A stretch of DNA of 64,000 nt from contig CAJNOI010000007.1 in the NCBI GenBank assembly GCA_905250115.1, positions 1,161,566-1,225,565 on the forward strand, in the 5' to 3' direction. The position numbers and the translations under genes are program-made. This DNA is from Adineta steineri. Lineage: Eukaryota; Rotifera; Eurotatoria; Adinetida; Adinetidae. Positions 49,873 to 63,500 of the stretch are shown in pieces; within the stretch, counting starts at the first letter, position 1, and every line of letters starts with the position of its first letter. Under the pieces are notes generated by a model, which was not told the DNA's origin, did no database searches, and saw only the letters and a list, made by a program, of their open reading frames with translations.

Positions 49873-52323
49873 ATGGCTGCAGAAACCCCACAGAGAAATT
49901 TTGATTCAGCGTCCAGTTCAGCTACATCTAATACAACTGCTAAAACAGCAGCGCCATCAACACGTAGTCAGATGGCCCAAAACTATCTGTTAGTTTGGGC
50001 CGATGCAAACATCGATGAATCCAACAAGGATTGCCAAAATACGTTGGCACAACTCCGGGCTGTAGTCAACGACGTCTTCATGTTCACTCAATCAAACGCG
50101 TGTATTCAATTTCTCGACAAACTTAAAGATGAAAAAGCTTTCGTTATTACGTCAGGATCTTTGGGTCCATATTTTTTAGTTCCTGCAATCCACCACATGC
50201 CAAAATTAGATGCCATTTACATACTTTATGGCGACATATCTTATCATCAAGAATGGATCAAGGATTGGAACAAAATTAAGGGTGTTCATAATAATATCAA
50301 GGATATCTGTGACGCCTTAAAAGGCGGTGTCAAACAAGTCAATCAGGATTCAATTCCTATTAGCTTTCTCGCAGAAAATGAAACGGTGTCCGATGAAAAC
50401 CTGAACCAACTGGAACCAAATTACATGTATACACAAATATTCAAGGATATTCTCCTTGAAATGGATCATGATCAAGAACAAGCCATCAAGATCTTAACGG
50501 TGTATTGTCGTAGATTTTATTGTTACAATATTGATGAATTGAATATTATTGATGAATTTAAACGTGATTATCGTCCAGAAGAAGCAATTTGGTGGTATAC
50601 ACGTGAGTGTTTTATCTATCAAATGCTCAATCGAGCACTTCGAACGTTGGATGCGGACACGATCATAAATATGGGATTTTTTATTCGTGATCTTCACCAA
50701 CAGTTGAATCAAATACATCAACAACAACTTTCGAGTTATCATGGTGAGCCTTTTTTAGTCTATCGAGGACAAGGTTTGCTAAAAACTGATTTCGAAAAAC
50801 TGCAAAAAACAAAACGTGGTCTCATATCGTTTAATAACTTTTTATCAACCAGTACGAAAAAAGATGTTTCTCTCCGGTTCGCCAAGGGTGCCTTAGGAAA
50901 TACCGATGTGGTGGGAATACTTTTCATAATGACTATTGATCCTCGTGTTTCATCAACACCATTTGCCTCTATTAACGAAGTTAGTTATTACAAGACAGAA
51001 GAAGAAATTCTGTTCTCCATGCATACCGTGTTCCGAATAGGTGCAATTAAACAAATGAACAATAATGATAAACTTCATCAAGTGGAGCTTCAACTAACTG
51101 CTGACGATGATGAACAACTTCAACGACTTACTGAATGCATAAGCAAAGAGATTGAAGGTGGCACAGGATGGGAACAATTGGGTAGCTTATTAGTCAAAAC
51201 AGGTCATTTTGGTAAGGCGGAAGAACTATATCAAGCACTACTTGAACAATCACCGAGTGAGAGTGACAATGCACTTTACTATAACAATATTGCATATGTC
51301 AAAGATAATCAAGGTGATTATGAACAAGCCATTGAGTATTACAGAAAAGCATTTGGAATTTGGGAAAAAACTCTTCCTGCAAATCATCCTAACATAGCTA
51401 CTTCCTACAATAACATTGGTAGTGTATATAACAACATGGGAGAGTACTCCAAAGCACTTTCATTTTACGAAAAAGCGCTTGAAATTGAAGAGAAAGCTCT
51501 TCCTGCAAATCATCCTAACTTGGCTACTTCCTACAACAACATCGGTGGTGTGTATGACAAGATGGGAGAGTACCCGAAAGCACTTTCATTTTACGAAAGA
51601 GCCCTTGGAATCTTTGAAAAAACTCTTCCTGCAAATCATCCTAACTTGGCTACTTCCTACAACAACATCGGTGGTGTATATGATAGCATAGGAGAGTACT
51701 CGAAAGCACTTTCATTTCACGAAAAATCCCTTGGAATCGTTGAAAAAACGCTTCCTGCAAATCATCCTAGCTTGGCCGCTTCCTACAACAATATTGGTGA
51801 GACGTACATACAAATGGGAAAGTACTCGAAAGCATTTTCATTTTTCGAAAAAGCCCTTGGAATCTTTGAAAAAACGCTTCCTGTAAATCATCCTAACTTG
51901 GCCGCTTCCTACAACAACATCGGTAATGTATTTAACAGCATGAGAGAGTACTCCACAGCACTTTCATTTTACGAAAAAGCACTTGGAATCGACGAAAAAA
52001 CTTTTCCTGCAAATCACCCTGGTTTAGCTACTTCATACAATAACATTGGTAGCGTGTATGATAGCATGGGAGAGTACTCAAAAGCACTTTCATTTTACGA
52101 AAAAGTACTTGGAATCCAAGAAAACACTCTTCCTGCAAATCATTCTCAGCTAGGTGCTTCCTACAACAATCTCGGTTTTCTATATACGAACATGAAAGAA
52201 TATTCTAAAGCTCTCTCATATTTTGAACGTGCTTTGAGCATTCGCAAAGTTTCATTACCACCAAATCATCCTGATCTTGAAGATATGAAACAGTCGATTG
52301 AAATTGTAAAAAAGAAATTATAA
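49873..52323 (+). CDS. ADP-ribosyltransferase with kinesin-light-chain-type TPR array, 816 residues
   Basis: Intronless. Residues 1-35 are Ser/Thr-rich. Residues ~36-155 form an alpha/beta domain (YLLVWADANID, AFVITSGSLGPYFLVPAI, LDAIYILYGD), possibly receiver- or TIR-like. Residues ~180-415 are an arginine-type ART with intact R-S-E signature: Y297-R298-G299, S325-T326-S327 and E376-x-E378. A TPR follows (WEQLGSLLVKTGHFGKAEEL), then one diverged unit and seven 42-residue units from P502 to 795 (PANHPNLATSYNNIGGVYDS pattern). Predicted NAD-dependent modification of protein arginines, with the TPR array choosing partners. The same ART type occurs at 3659 with ankyrin repeats instead. Codon usage is more mixed than in the core genes. 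Known as a rotifer-rich architecture. Confidence 0.85.
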   Translation: MAAETPQRNFDSASSSATSNTTAKTAAPSTRSQMAQNYLLVWADANIDESNKDCQNTLAQLRAVVNDVFMFTQSNACIQFLDKLKDEKAFVITSGSLGPYFLVPAIHHMPKLDAIYILYGDISYHQEWIKDWNKIKGVHNNIKDICDALKGGVKQVNQDSIPISFLAENETVSDENLNQLEPNYMYTQIFKDILLEMDHDQEQAIKILTVYCRRFYCYNIDELNIIDEFKRDYRPEEAIWWYTRECFIYQMLNRALRTLDADTIINMGFFIRDLHQQLNQIHQQQLSSYHGEPFLVYRGQGLLKTDFEKLQKTKRGLISFNNFLSTSTKKDVSLRFAKGALGNTDVVGILFIMTIDPRVSSTPFASINEVSYYKTEEEILFSMHTVFRIGAIKQMNNNDKLHQVELQLTADDDEQLQRLTECISKEIEGGTGWEQLGSLLVKTGHFGKAEELYQALLEQSPSESDNALYYNNIAYVKDNQGDYEQAIEYYRKAFGIWEKTLPANHPNIATSYNNIGSVYNNMGEYSKALSFYEKALEIEEKALPANHPNLATSYNNIGGVYDKMGEYPKALSFYERALGIFEKTLPANHPNLATSYNNIGGVYDSIGEYSKALSFHEKSLGIVEKTLPANHPSLAASYNNIGETYIQMGKYSKAFSFFEKALGIFEKTLPVNHPNLAASYNNIGNVFNSMREYSTALSFYEKALGIDEKTFPANHPGLATSYNNIGSVYDSMGEYSKALSFYEKVLGIQENTLPANHSQLGASYNNLGFLYTNMKEYSKALSYFERALSIRKVSLPPNHPDLEDMKQSIEIVKKKL
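51376..52257 (+). repeat. Tandem 126-bp coding repeat (7 units, TPR)
   Basis: Seven units of exactly 126 bp begin CCTGCAAATCATCC and include GGAGAGTACTCCAAAGCACT-like strings. They stay very similar at DNA level, including silent sites, which suggests recent duplication or gene conversion rather than selection on protein alone. Confidence 0.85.
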
Positions 52324-52670
52324 TTTTTTCTTCTGAATAAATAAACAAATGTTTTCTTTATGCAAGAAAGAAATACTTAGGTTATACCAAAAAAAAGTGT
52401 GGGTGAAAGTGTTCACACTCTCCTCATGTCATACTCACGCTCACTCCATATTCAGAATCCGTTTCTCATCATATCGTTTCGTATACTCGCGTAGTCTACG
52501 AAAGTCGTAGACGAGCTCCTTATATTCACGTTTTTCTTCGTAACGATCGGTTATACGGGTGCATTTTTACCCTGGATTTAGAAAATCAATTCTCTACGAA
52601 AGTTTATAATACATTTATCAGTATTAAATTAACGCGTTTTGAATGTTTTGATAGTAAAATTAACAATTCT

Positions 52671-53058
52671 TCGAGCATTGGTGAAAATATTGCATTGATT
52701 CTACTTGTATTCTATTATGTTTTTACTTTATTAAAAAACTGTTTAAAATCAACGTCTTTTGGCATAACTTGATATCAATAAAATAAAAATATATGATTAC
52801 TAGGATTCGTTTTGATTTCGATATACTTGATTTCATGTATTGACTCTATTAATACTATAATAATCAAGACAGAATCCTTCGTTGCTGATGTCATGATTAT
52901 TAGATCATCATGAAAACTATTTATTAAAGTAAACAACGACCAACAGATCTCGCGGAAGAAATTATGTCAATTTAAATTCGTCTGCGAAATAATATGGATG
53001 TAGAGTGGGTAGATATGACTCTTGTTATATTCAAATTGATATCCACACCCACACCCTC
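52671..53058 (+). repeat. ~390-bp dispersed direct repeat, copy 2
   Basis: Partner of 46592-46977. This copy ends in a better telomere-like tract, CCACACCCACACCCTCAAG. The two copies bracket the toxin-domain-like gene and the ART-TPR gene. The remaining spacer (52324-52670, 53059-53334) holds nothing else that I recognise apart from GTGTGGGTGAAAGTG at about 52397. Confidence 0.8.
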
Positions 53059-53334
53059 AAGATGTTCACTTTTTTCAGCATCTCAATAACAATAATATTA
53101 ATAATAGAACTTTCAAGGATTCAGATCCATATTGATTTTATCATCATATGACTACAAAATTATTAAAAAGCTGAAAAAACAATACAGATGAAACCTAATA
53201 ATGCTTCTAAAAAAGTGTGATCAAAATAATAAAAGTAAAGCATAGTTTCATCAGTACAGAATATTTTATATGTGAAGAATTTTAATTATATATTGAATTC
53301 AGAAGATTGAAAATCACCTGAGACATAAAATTCA

Positions 53335-53420
53335 ATGATTACAGATAGAATACATACACAGATTACAAGAAGAAGTAGTCGTCATTTAAAATTATCAGTA
53401 AATGTCACAAAGGTGACTCG

Positions 53421-53451
<31 letters not shown>

Positions 53452-54781
53452 AACAATAAATCGTCAGTAGAAACATATACGTCTATACATTCACCAACTA
53501 TCACTTCATTGATAAAGAAGAAATCAGTTCATCATCGTACTAGATTTCCTTCGGTGAGTTATTTAGATTTTCAATATTTTTTCTTCTTATTTTTACAACA
53601 ATAGATTGCAAATATTTTTAATACTCAAACTAAAACTAATGAATTAAACAAATCATGTGTTGTTCCACAAAACTATGCTGAACATTCAAAGAATAACAGT
53701 GTAAGTTTTATTTTTAGATTTCTTTATATAATTGTTTATTATTAATAAGGGAAATTCAAATAAAACAAAAACTAATCAAGTAACTAAAAATTTATCTTAT
53801 TATAAGAAATAAAAATATATTTTAATATGTAATAATAATATTAGGACAGTACTAATGAAGCCTGGCCCATTGAAACCAATTGTATATATGAATATGAAGA
53901 ACAAGCAAAAAAGAAAAAAAAACAAAAGTAAATCTGTCTTCTGTTCATCATTTATATAATTTTCAACATTCTTTAATGATGTTTTAGATATAAATATTGT
54001 ACTGGCTTCCGTTTACGTGCTCTTTTGTGTTTGTTTGGTACGATCATCCTCGGAGCTTTAGTTGCTGCAATTATTATTGCTATTTTATCTAAATCAATAA
54101 CAACAAACATAACATCAATTACAACAGTGTCAACTACTATAATAACAACGACAACAGAATCAACAAGCACTACCACAACTACACGTAAGACGTTTTTAGT
54201 GTTCGTTTCCTCTAATAAATGTTATTTACTTTACAGCTCCGTTATTTTACATCAGCTTAAATGAATCTGTAAATGGCATATGGAATACTACTGTCGGGGG
54301 CGATAGTACTGCATCTGTTAATGGTACAAGTGCTGGTAATTATGTAACGGGGGAAGAACCGAATGCAGCATTTGATAGAAATACGAGCACTAAATATACG
54401 AGCTTTGGTTCATGTAGTATTGGCGTTCCATCCATTGAATGTGGTATAAATACTGGTTTATATATAACACCTCAATCAGGTGCTTCTTTAATCACTGGTT
54501 TACGATTCTGTACAGGTAATGACTATCCGGAACGTGATCCTCTTACAGTATCCGTGGAAGGAAGCAATCATACTTTAGCACTTACATTTGGAACAAGTTG
54601 GACTCTTATCTATAATGGTACAACAGGTCTTGATGTAGATCCTGGGAGAGCTACTTGTGGAGTTACACAACTATTTTTAAATAATTCTAACTCTTATTTA
54701 AGTTATCGAATTCTTCTCAGTTCAAAACGTGGCATAGATTATGTTCTTCAATATTCTGAAATAGAACTACTTGGTTACTAA
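53335..54781 (+). CDS. Type II membrane protein with Ser/Thr stalk and discoidin-like ectodomain, 5 exons, 379 residues
   Basis: Exons 53335-53553, 53605-53700, 53845-53927, 53988-54184 and 54237-54781; phases 0, 0, 2, 1 agree. The cytosolic N-terminus contains a ten-His run encoded by a (CAT)n microsatellite (53421-53451) and a Lys-rich segment just before the TM (LCLFGTIILGALVAAIIIAI). A Thr-rich stalk follows (TTTTESTSTTTTT). The ectodomain (exon 5, ~180 residues) looks like a galactose-binding/F5-8C fold: EEPNAAFDRNTSTKYTSFG, LITGLRFCTGNDYPERDP, and YSEIELLGY as final strand. It carries several N-glycosylation sites. Likely a cell-surface ligand- or glycan-binding protein (inference). The phase-1 intron before the ectodomain matches the two FG-GAP genes. 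Confidence 0.75.
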
Positions 54782-54956
54782 CAATTTTGTCATGTATTTC
54801 ATTTAAGTATTGTGAAAAATATATATTTATTAAATTATATAAGACTCATTGTGTAAATAATAATAAAAAAAAGAACTAAAAATCACTGGAATATAATTAA
54901 AAAATAAAAATGACTAGAAATATATTGATTTGTTAAAATGACATTTGTTTGCTTTT

Positions 54957-56147
<1,191 letters not shown>

Positions 56148-56259
56148 TATCTTAAAAGCAGAAAAAAAAGTGAATTGAAATATATATTATATTGCACACG
56201 CAAATAGTTAAAATATATTTATATAAAAAAAAGAAAAGAAAGGAAAATTAATTTATTTT
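56148..56259 (-). promoter_or_regulatory. Operon-like 112-bp spacer with trans-splice acceptor candidate
   Basis: Reading towards DDAH, CACTTTTTTTTCTGCTTTTAAG ends 3 nt before its ATG (AG at 56152-56151). This is a strong polypyrimidine/AG site with no upstream DDAH exon visible. The RABGAP1 stop lies only 112 bp upstream. Such spacing is typical of downstream genes in trans-spliced operons. Confidence 0.5.
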
Positions 56260-59200
56260 TTAATTAACTTTTGTTCTATTCGATGAATTCGTCGCTTCTT
56301 TTATGGAATTAACTGTTTTTGATAACCAACTACCAGATGAATTTTGATTATTTGAACGAATACTACTTATAGATATTGTATCTGAATCGCTCATCATTGA
56401 TGTTGTTCGTTGAAGTTTACGTGTTAATTCTTGATTATCACATAATGCTTGTGTTAATGCTAATTTCTTTTCTGCTAATTCAATTTCAACACGATGTAAA
56501 CGATTTGCAACATCAGATGGAATGACTGAAGGTAAATCATCTTCATTTAGATTATTATTTGATGTTTCTCGTTCAGGTGTTGAAACATTACTAGGTGGAG
56601 GTGAATAAATTAAAGATTTACATGATTCACAACATTTAGTCTAAATTAAAAAAAGAAAAAATTATATGAATGAAAATAATTCATTTTATTTACATGAATA
56701 AATTCCATTTTTTGAATATATTTTTCTTTATGTTTATCTAATTGATTATTTAATTGTGAGCAAATCTAAAATAAAAAATTATTTTATAAACGTTATAGAA
56801 CTTCTTCTTAATGTAATATTTCAGAAATGACATCTATACACTTTGGAGAATTACTTAAGTAATTGACATTAGTCCTCAAGAGATTTTTATATTTACTTGT
56901 TTATAATCATGAACCGACTTTTGTGCTTGTTGAAGATCATCACATGTATCTCGAAATGCTTCTCGAGTCTAAATAAAAATAATTTTAGAAAAATATTTCG
57001 TTAAAATTCTCTCACATGTTGTAATTGTTCGTTTAATCTAATTGCAAGTTCTTCACTTTGTCGAACAATAAGTTTTGTTGCTTCTAATTCTCGAGTTAAA
57101 GTTTCAATATGATCATCTGCCTAAAAATATTTTAATACTAGTCGTTTTTATTCATTTAATATTTAATCAACAAACTTGATGAAGACGTTCTTTAAGTTTA
57201 ATCCGATCATTAACCAATTCAAGTGCAAGCATTTCATTTTCAAATTCCGAACGCATACAATTTTCAGTTAAACGTTTGTTATCAACCTGTAAAAGATAAT
57301 TAATGCACACGTGTGAAAGTTAAAGTTTATCAACCTCAAGACGTTGTAAAGGAGTTTGTTTTTGTTCTTCTTCAGCACGACGAGTTAAATATTCTTTTTC
57401 ATATCGTTTCAATTTTTTTATATTCAACTAAAAAATAGTTTAATTAATTAATTCATTTAGTTTATTTTTTTTGTAAAATACCTTCATTGAACATGCCGCT
57501 TGAATAAGTTCATCAGCATGATCTTCACAAAGATATTTTTTCGGTAAATTAACACGAAAAAATCTCATTACACCTTCAAAATCAAGTGATAATAGATCCT
57601 TTTGATTGCACTAAAATACAAAGTTTTTATTTCTTTTAATATTAATTATTTCTCTAGAATCTTATTACCTTTAATAAAGATAAAGCAACAGCAAAAATTG
57701 CATTAAAACCCTAAAAAAAGAAAATATTCTGTTTTTTTCTTTTCAATAAAATCTCTAAATAAGACAAACTTCATATAAAAATATATCCATAATACGAAAG
57801 ACAACATAAAGTGGAAATTTAGCTGTAAATAATGTTAAAAACCATTGTGAAGCAAACATATGACATTCAACTTTCAGATCATAAAAATGTGCATAAATAT
57901 CCGGTAAATTTTCTTCAATTAAACAATTTAATTGATAAAATTTCATTTGAAGATTTTCAAAATTCGCTTTATACATTAATCGTAATAAATAACGTTCATC
58001 TTCCATTAATTTACATAATAACATAAACGCTTGTTCTTCAGGCATCTAATCAAAATAAATTTATAATACAATTCAACATATTTTTTTCCTCATTTTCTTA
58101 CATGAATCAGTATAGTAGCGATAACAAATGATACACCTTGACAATAACCAACTTCTTCATCTCGTACTGAATAAGCCTTTTGATAAAAAAATAAATTAAA
58201 ATAATCAAGTGTTTATTTTTTACATACTCGACTTAATTTATATAAAGCTTCTTGACCAATTCCTCCTTGTTCTTTAAAATATTCGTGAGCTGGAAATGTT
58301 CGATTAAGATCATTGATAATAATTCTTTCACTTGATGATTCTTTTGTTAATAAATATCGATAAGTATCAATCATTTCTTTTTCATCTTTAACACTTCCAG
58401 CTAATAATTGCCAAACTTCACAACGTAAAGCTTCGGGAATACCTTTTTGTACAAGTATTTGTAAACCATTTGGTCGTTCATTATAATTTTTTCTCCATTT
58501 TATTAATATTTCATTCCAATTGTTAAGAACGTCTGCATCACATTCTTTACTCACATGACCAAAACCACTTATGATTATATCATCATTATCATCTTCACCT
58601 GTATTATTTGTTATTCCTAAGAAGAAAAACAGAAGGTTTATTTTGTTGATGAAAATTAAAAAACAAATTACTTGATGATAATCGTTCAAATTTTGCTCGT
58701 CTTTCAGCTTCAGTTTTACTTTCTAATTGTACGACTTCATAGACTTGATCTTGATGAGAACTTTTCGATGACACCTTTAAAATACGAAACATTGTGTTAT
58801 TCTGTTCTTATATCAAAAAGTAAATATATCTTTTATTTACCTGTTTGACAATCATATCAAATTCTTCCGTAAATGGTGTTACTTTCTTAAATGATGACCA
58901 TATTGTATCACTAATATCTTGAGAATTTGTATCATTTGATTTATTTATTTCAGTAATACGAGCTTTAGCTTCGATTACAAATCGAACTGGTTCCGAAATA
59001 CCACTTATAACGACATCTAATGCTATTGTTAAAAATACACGAGCACCTGAAAAGAATTTTTTTTTAAATATCTCTCTATTAATCAGTTTTTATATACCTT
59101 TTGATGTTTCCTCGTTTAAATGTATTAAATCTTTAAAAGCACGTGCTAATGGATTCCAATATCCTCTAACACCATAACTACGATTATCATCTGATTTTCC

Positions 59201-60104
59201 CATTGTTTCCTGTTTTGACAAAATAAATATGTTTTTTTTATTATAAATAATAATTATATTCCTATTAAAAACAAACCAAATCAAGTAATTGCATATCACT
59301 TGCACGAACATTACGACCTTGAGCAAGTAGTAAACCAAAACATCTAACACATTCAATTTACAAAACAACACAAGAAATCAATGAGATTTTTACCTTTCAA
59401 TATTCAATGGTGTACCTCGAATTTGTTGAAGAGTAACACTCACATTTTTTCGAATATTTTTTCGAAGATTAAATACATTTTTTTCTGGTCTAGTTAATCG
59501 TATAAATAAAGTTAAAAAAATATTCTATTTCAATTTAGATTCTACCTTGGTGCAGAAATTAGAGTAACATTTCCTTTAGAATCTGTATTTTCTTCTTTTA
59601 TATCAAGAAAACATCGAAATTTAATTGTACCATCAAATATTTGTAGATTCGATGGTAATTGATTTGAATTCGATGCGGTTTGTTGTTGTAATTGAGCAAC
59701 CGTTGCCTGAATTGCGTTACTGATTATTGATGTTGTTCGACGTGAATTTACTGATTGATTATTTGCTGTTCGTCGAAATGCATTAGCAAAACTTAATAGA
59801 ATTCGATAGATCTAAATAAAATAAAGTAAAGTAAAGAAAATTTTCATTTATCTTAAAGAAAAAAACAATTAAAACTTACAGCATCTTGATTTTCACATCG
59901 AAAAACTTGACATTGATAAAGAACTTCATATTGTAATTTTCCACTAGGAGTTTTATCATTTTGTTGATTTAATAACATTGATGGACGTGATGTAGTAAAT
60001 GCCCAACAACATGATAATGGAGTACTGGACGGACCACGAGCACAAAATATAATTTGAGATACAAGATATGAGCTTATTTCACCTTCACTCTGTGGATCAA
60101 GAAG
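56260..60104 (-). CDS. RABGAP1: RABGAP1 orthologue: PTB, KIF1B-like and TBC RabGAP with coiled coil (5' end missing)
   Basis: Many short exons from 60104 leftwards. First comes the second half of a PTB domain (SSYLVSQIIFCARGPSS; exon 60104-59880). Then the RABGAP1 linker domain (RKNIRKNVSVTLQQIRGTPL, GLLLAQGRNVRASDMQLLDL). The TBC domain starts about 58500 (LQILVQKGIPEALRCEVWQL) with both catalytic fingers, IINDLNRTFPAHEYF (Arg) and VGYCQG (Gln), and CHMFASQWFLTLFTAKFPL. A long coiled coil (57500-56700, including YKQICSQLNNQLDKHKEKY) ends in SWLSKTVNSIKEATNSS, as in vertebrate RABGAP1. The protein stimulates GTP hydrolysis by Rab GTPases in endosome/Golgi traffic. Exons for the N-terminal part of PTB are not found between 60105 and the N gap at 60402. 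Confidence 0.9.
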
Positions 60105-60401
60105 TCTAAATATATTGTTATTAATGTACAATCAGTTTGACTTAGTATTTACAAATGATTATATCTAATCTATACTCTAATTAGAAAACAACACAATATA
60201 AAATCAGTTGCACTATTTTCTATTTGAATTAAATTTATTGAAATATATATGTTATTCGTGTATTAGATAGATAGAACTGAGTACAAATCTATACTTACAA
60301 AAAAAGAGAGACATTTTGCAAGCAATCGTATTTTTTTCGCTAAGAGCAAAGAATAATTATTCGTCTAAAATACATTCCGTTTGACTGTCTTATTGATTTT
60401 T
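60105..60401. other. Spacer running into the assembly gap
   Basis: About 300 bp without a recognisable exon. Divergent starts of RABGAP1 and the FG-GAP gene are both missing and should lie here or in the gap. Confidence 0.4.
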
Positions 60402-60501
60402 NNNNNNNNNNNNNNNNNNNNNNNNNNNNNNNNNNNNNNNNNNNNNNNNNNNNNNNNNNNNNNNNNNNNNNNNNNNNNNNNNNNNNNNNNNNNNNNNNNN
60501 N
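60402..60501. other. Assembly gap (100 N)
   Basis: Exactly 100 Ns. The 5' parts of both flanking genes, which face away from each other, are absent, so the true missing length is probably larger than 100 bp. Confidence 0.99.
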
Positions 60502-60521
60502 ATTTTCTTTTGAATTTCTAG

Positions 60522-63500
60522 AAGAACATTTTATAGAAATATCGAATCCGATACGATTTTTTTCAAAATTTTTATTTTATTTACAATTCTGTCAATGATT
60601 ATTGGAATATTCATAGTCTGTTATAGTTCATTTGAAAAAGGTAGATTTTATCAATAAAATTAAGAAAATAATTTATAATATTTAGAAACAAAATGTGATC
60701 GTAGGTTTCATCGAATAATGAAAAGTTCAATAATATCTAATTCTCAATCACGATCTATTGCTGTCGGTGATTTAAATAATTATAATTTTAAAGATATTGT
60801 TGTCGCTAATTCTGGTACTTCAAATATTGGAATATTTCTTTCAAATGGTAATGGAACATTTCAAAATCAAAAAATCTATTCAACTGGATTAAAATCATCT
60901 CCTCGTTCAATTGTTATCGATGATTTAAATAATGATTCTTTTCTAGATATTATTGTTGCTAATTTTTATACAAATTCTATTGGAATTTTTTTTGGTTATG
61001 AAAATGGAAAATTTAAAAATGAAATAAACATTTCAACTGGATCATCTCATCCATTATTTATTAAAACTTGTGATCTTAATAAAAATAATTTTATTGATAT
61101 AATTGTAATTAATTATCCAAAAAATAATATTGAAATATTCTATGGATTTGGTAATGGATCATTTGAAGACGGAATAAAATATTTTCTTGGTTATGATTCA
61201 ATTCCATATGATTTATCTATTGAAGATTTAAATGAAGATGATTATTTAGATTTAGTTATTGTTAATTATGGTACATCAAATATTTATATTTTATTTGGAT
61301 TTTCTAATAAAATATTTACAAATGAAATATCTTATTCAACTAATCATCTATCAAATCCAACATCACTTATTGTTAAAGATATTAATAATGATAATTATTT
61401 GGATATTATTGTTGCTAATTCAAATTTACGAAATATTGGATTCTTTTTTGGATATGGAAATGGAACTTTTGAAAAACAAGTTCTATTAGAAACTACTTTA
61501 AATTTTTATCCAAAATATTTAAATATTGATGATTTTAATAATGATAAAATATGGGATATTGTTATTGTTGATTCAAAATTAAATAAATTATATATTTTTT
61601 TAGGTCATGGAAATGGAAGATTCGAAAAATACACAACCTATGATATTTTCTTAGGTTCTAATCCATCATCTATTGCTATTGCTGATTTTGATAATAATAA
61701 TCAATCGGATATTGTTCTGACTAATTTTGATACAAATAATATTCTTATACTTATAAATTATTCATCAAAATCATCTATAAGACAAATAAATTATGATACA
61801 GGACCATCATCTAGTACAAATTCAATTCAAATTGCTGATTTAAATAATGATCATATTCTAGATTTAGTTTATCGATCAGAATCAAATATTGCTATTAGAT
61901 TTGGTTTATCAAATGGAAATTTTTCTAATGAAATAAAATATTCACTTGGAAATGAGAAAATGAAATGTCAATATATAACTATTGCTGATTTAAATAATGA
62001 TAAACAAATGGATATTATCACTGCTAATGTTAATGGAGATAATTTAAGTATTTTTATTGGATATAATTATGGAGAATTTTATTTAATATCATATTATTCA
62101 ACTGGAAATGGTTCAACTCCATTTTGGGTAACAACTGCTGATATTAATAATGATAATATTCAAGATATTATATCAGCTAATACAGGTACAAATTCGATTG
62201 GAATATTTCTTGGTTTTGGAAATGGAACATTTAATCAAATGATTTCTTATTCACTTGATGAAAATTATTCTCCATATTCGATTATTGTTAATGATATTAA
62301 TAATGATAATTATTTGGATATGATTATTCTTAGTGAATATGTTAGTGGTGATGGTTATATTATTATTTTATTTGGATATAATAATTTAACTTTCATTAAT
62401 AAATATAAATATTCAACTGGAGATAATTCTTTTCCATTCACAATGACTCTTGTTGATTTTAATAATGATTATTATTTTGATATTGCTGTTGCTAATACAG
62501 GTACAAATAATATTGTCATTTTTTTTGGTTTTGGAAATGGAACATTTACAAAACAAACAAGTTATTCTGTTGGTAATAGTACAATGTCATATTATATTAT
62601 TGCTGCTGATTTTAATAATGATAATATATCTGATCTTATTGTTAGTTGTTTAGGTAATGATAAAATTGTTCTTTTTCTTGGATATAAAAATGGAACATTT
62701 CAATTATCAAAAAGATATTCAACTGGATTTAGTTCCAAACCATATGGTTTAACTGTTGCTGATTTAGATAATAATAAACAATTCGAAATAATTGTTTCAC
62801 TTTGGGGTAGTGGTGGCATAGCTATTTTGTCTCAATATGATGCTGTCATTTTTTCTAATGAAGTTGTTTATTCAACTGATTTAACATTAAAATCTTCTTC
62901 ATCATCTATTGCAGATTTCAATAATGATAATTTAACAGATATTATTGTTGCTCATTCTGCAACTGATGATTTAATTATTTATTTTGCTTCAATTAATAAT
63001 TCATATTCAAAACAAATTAAATATTATATTGGAAAAAATTTTCATCCCGAATATGTTTTAACTTGTGATATTAATAATGATAATAATTCAGATATAATTA
63101 GTATAAATACAAAAAATAATACTTTTTCATTTATTATTGGATATGGAAATGAAACATTTAATGAAAAACAATTTATTTATTCAACAGGAGATAATTCCAA
63201 ACCAATATTTGCTCTATCAAATGATTTAAATAATGATAACAGATCGGATTTAATTATTGTTAATTCAGCTACAGATAATTTTGCTATTTTTTATAATTTT
63301 AATTATACATTATTTCATAATCAACAAATTTATTCAAATAAACATTCTTTGAAACCAACAGATATTATTATTATTGAGAATTTTAATAATGATAAATATC
63401 CTGATATTGCTGTGACATTTTCTGGTAATGATAGTTTAGGCATTTTGTTTTGGATCAAAAGATGGAAATTTAAATAATATGAGTATTTATTCAACTGGAA

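Noticed and set aside
51376..52257. CRISPR-like or satellite array
   Set aside because: The 126-bp periodicity is an in-frame 42-residue TPR unit within one open gene.
46592..53058. Direct repeats read as LTRs of a retrotransposon
   Set aside because: No TG...CA ends, no target duplication, no primer-binding site and no gag/pol between them; the interior has unrelated host-type genes.
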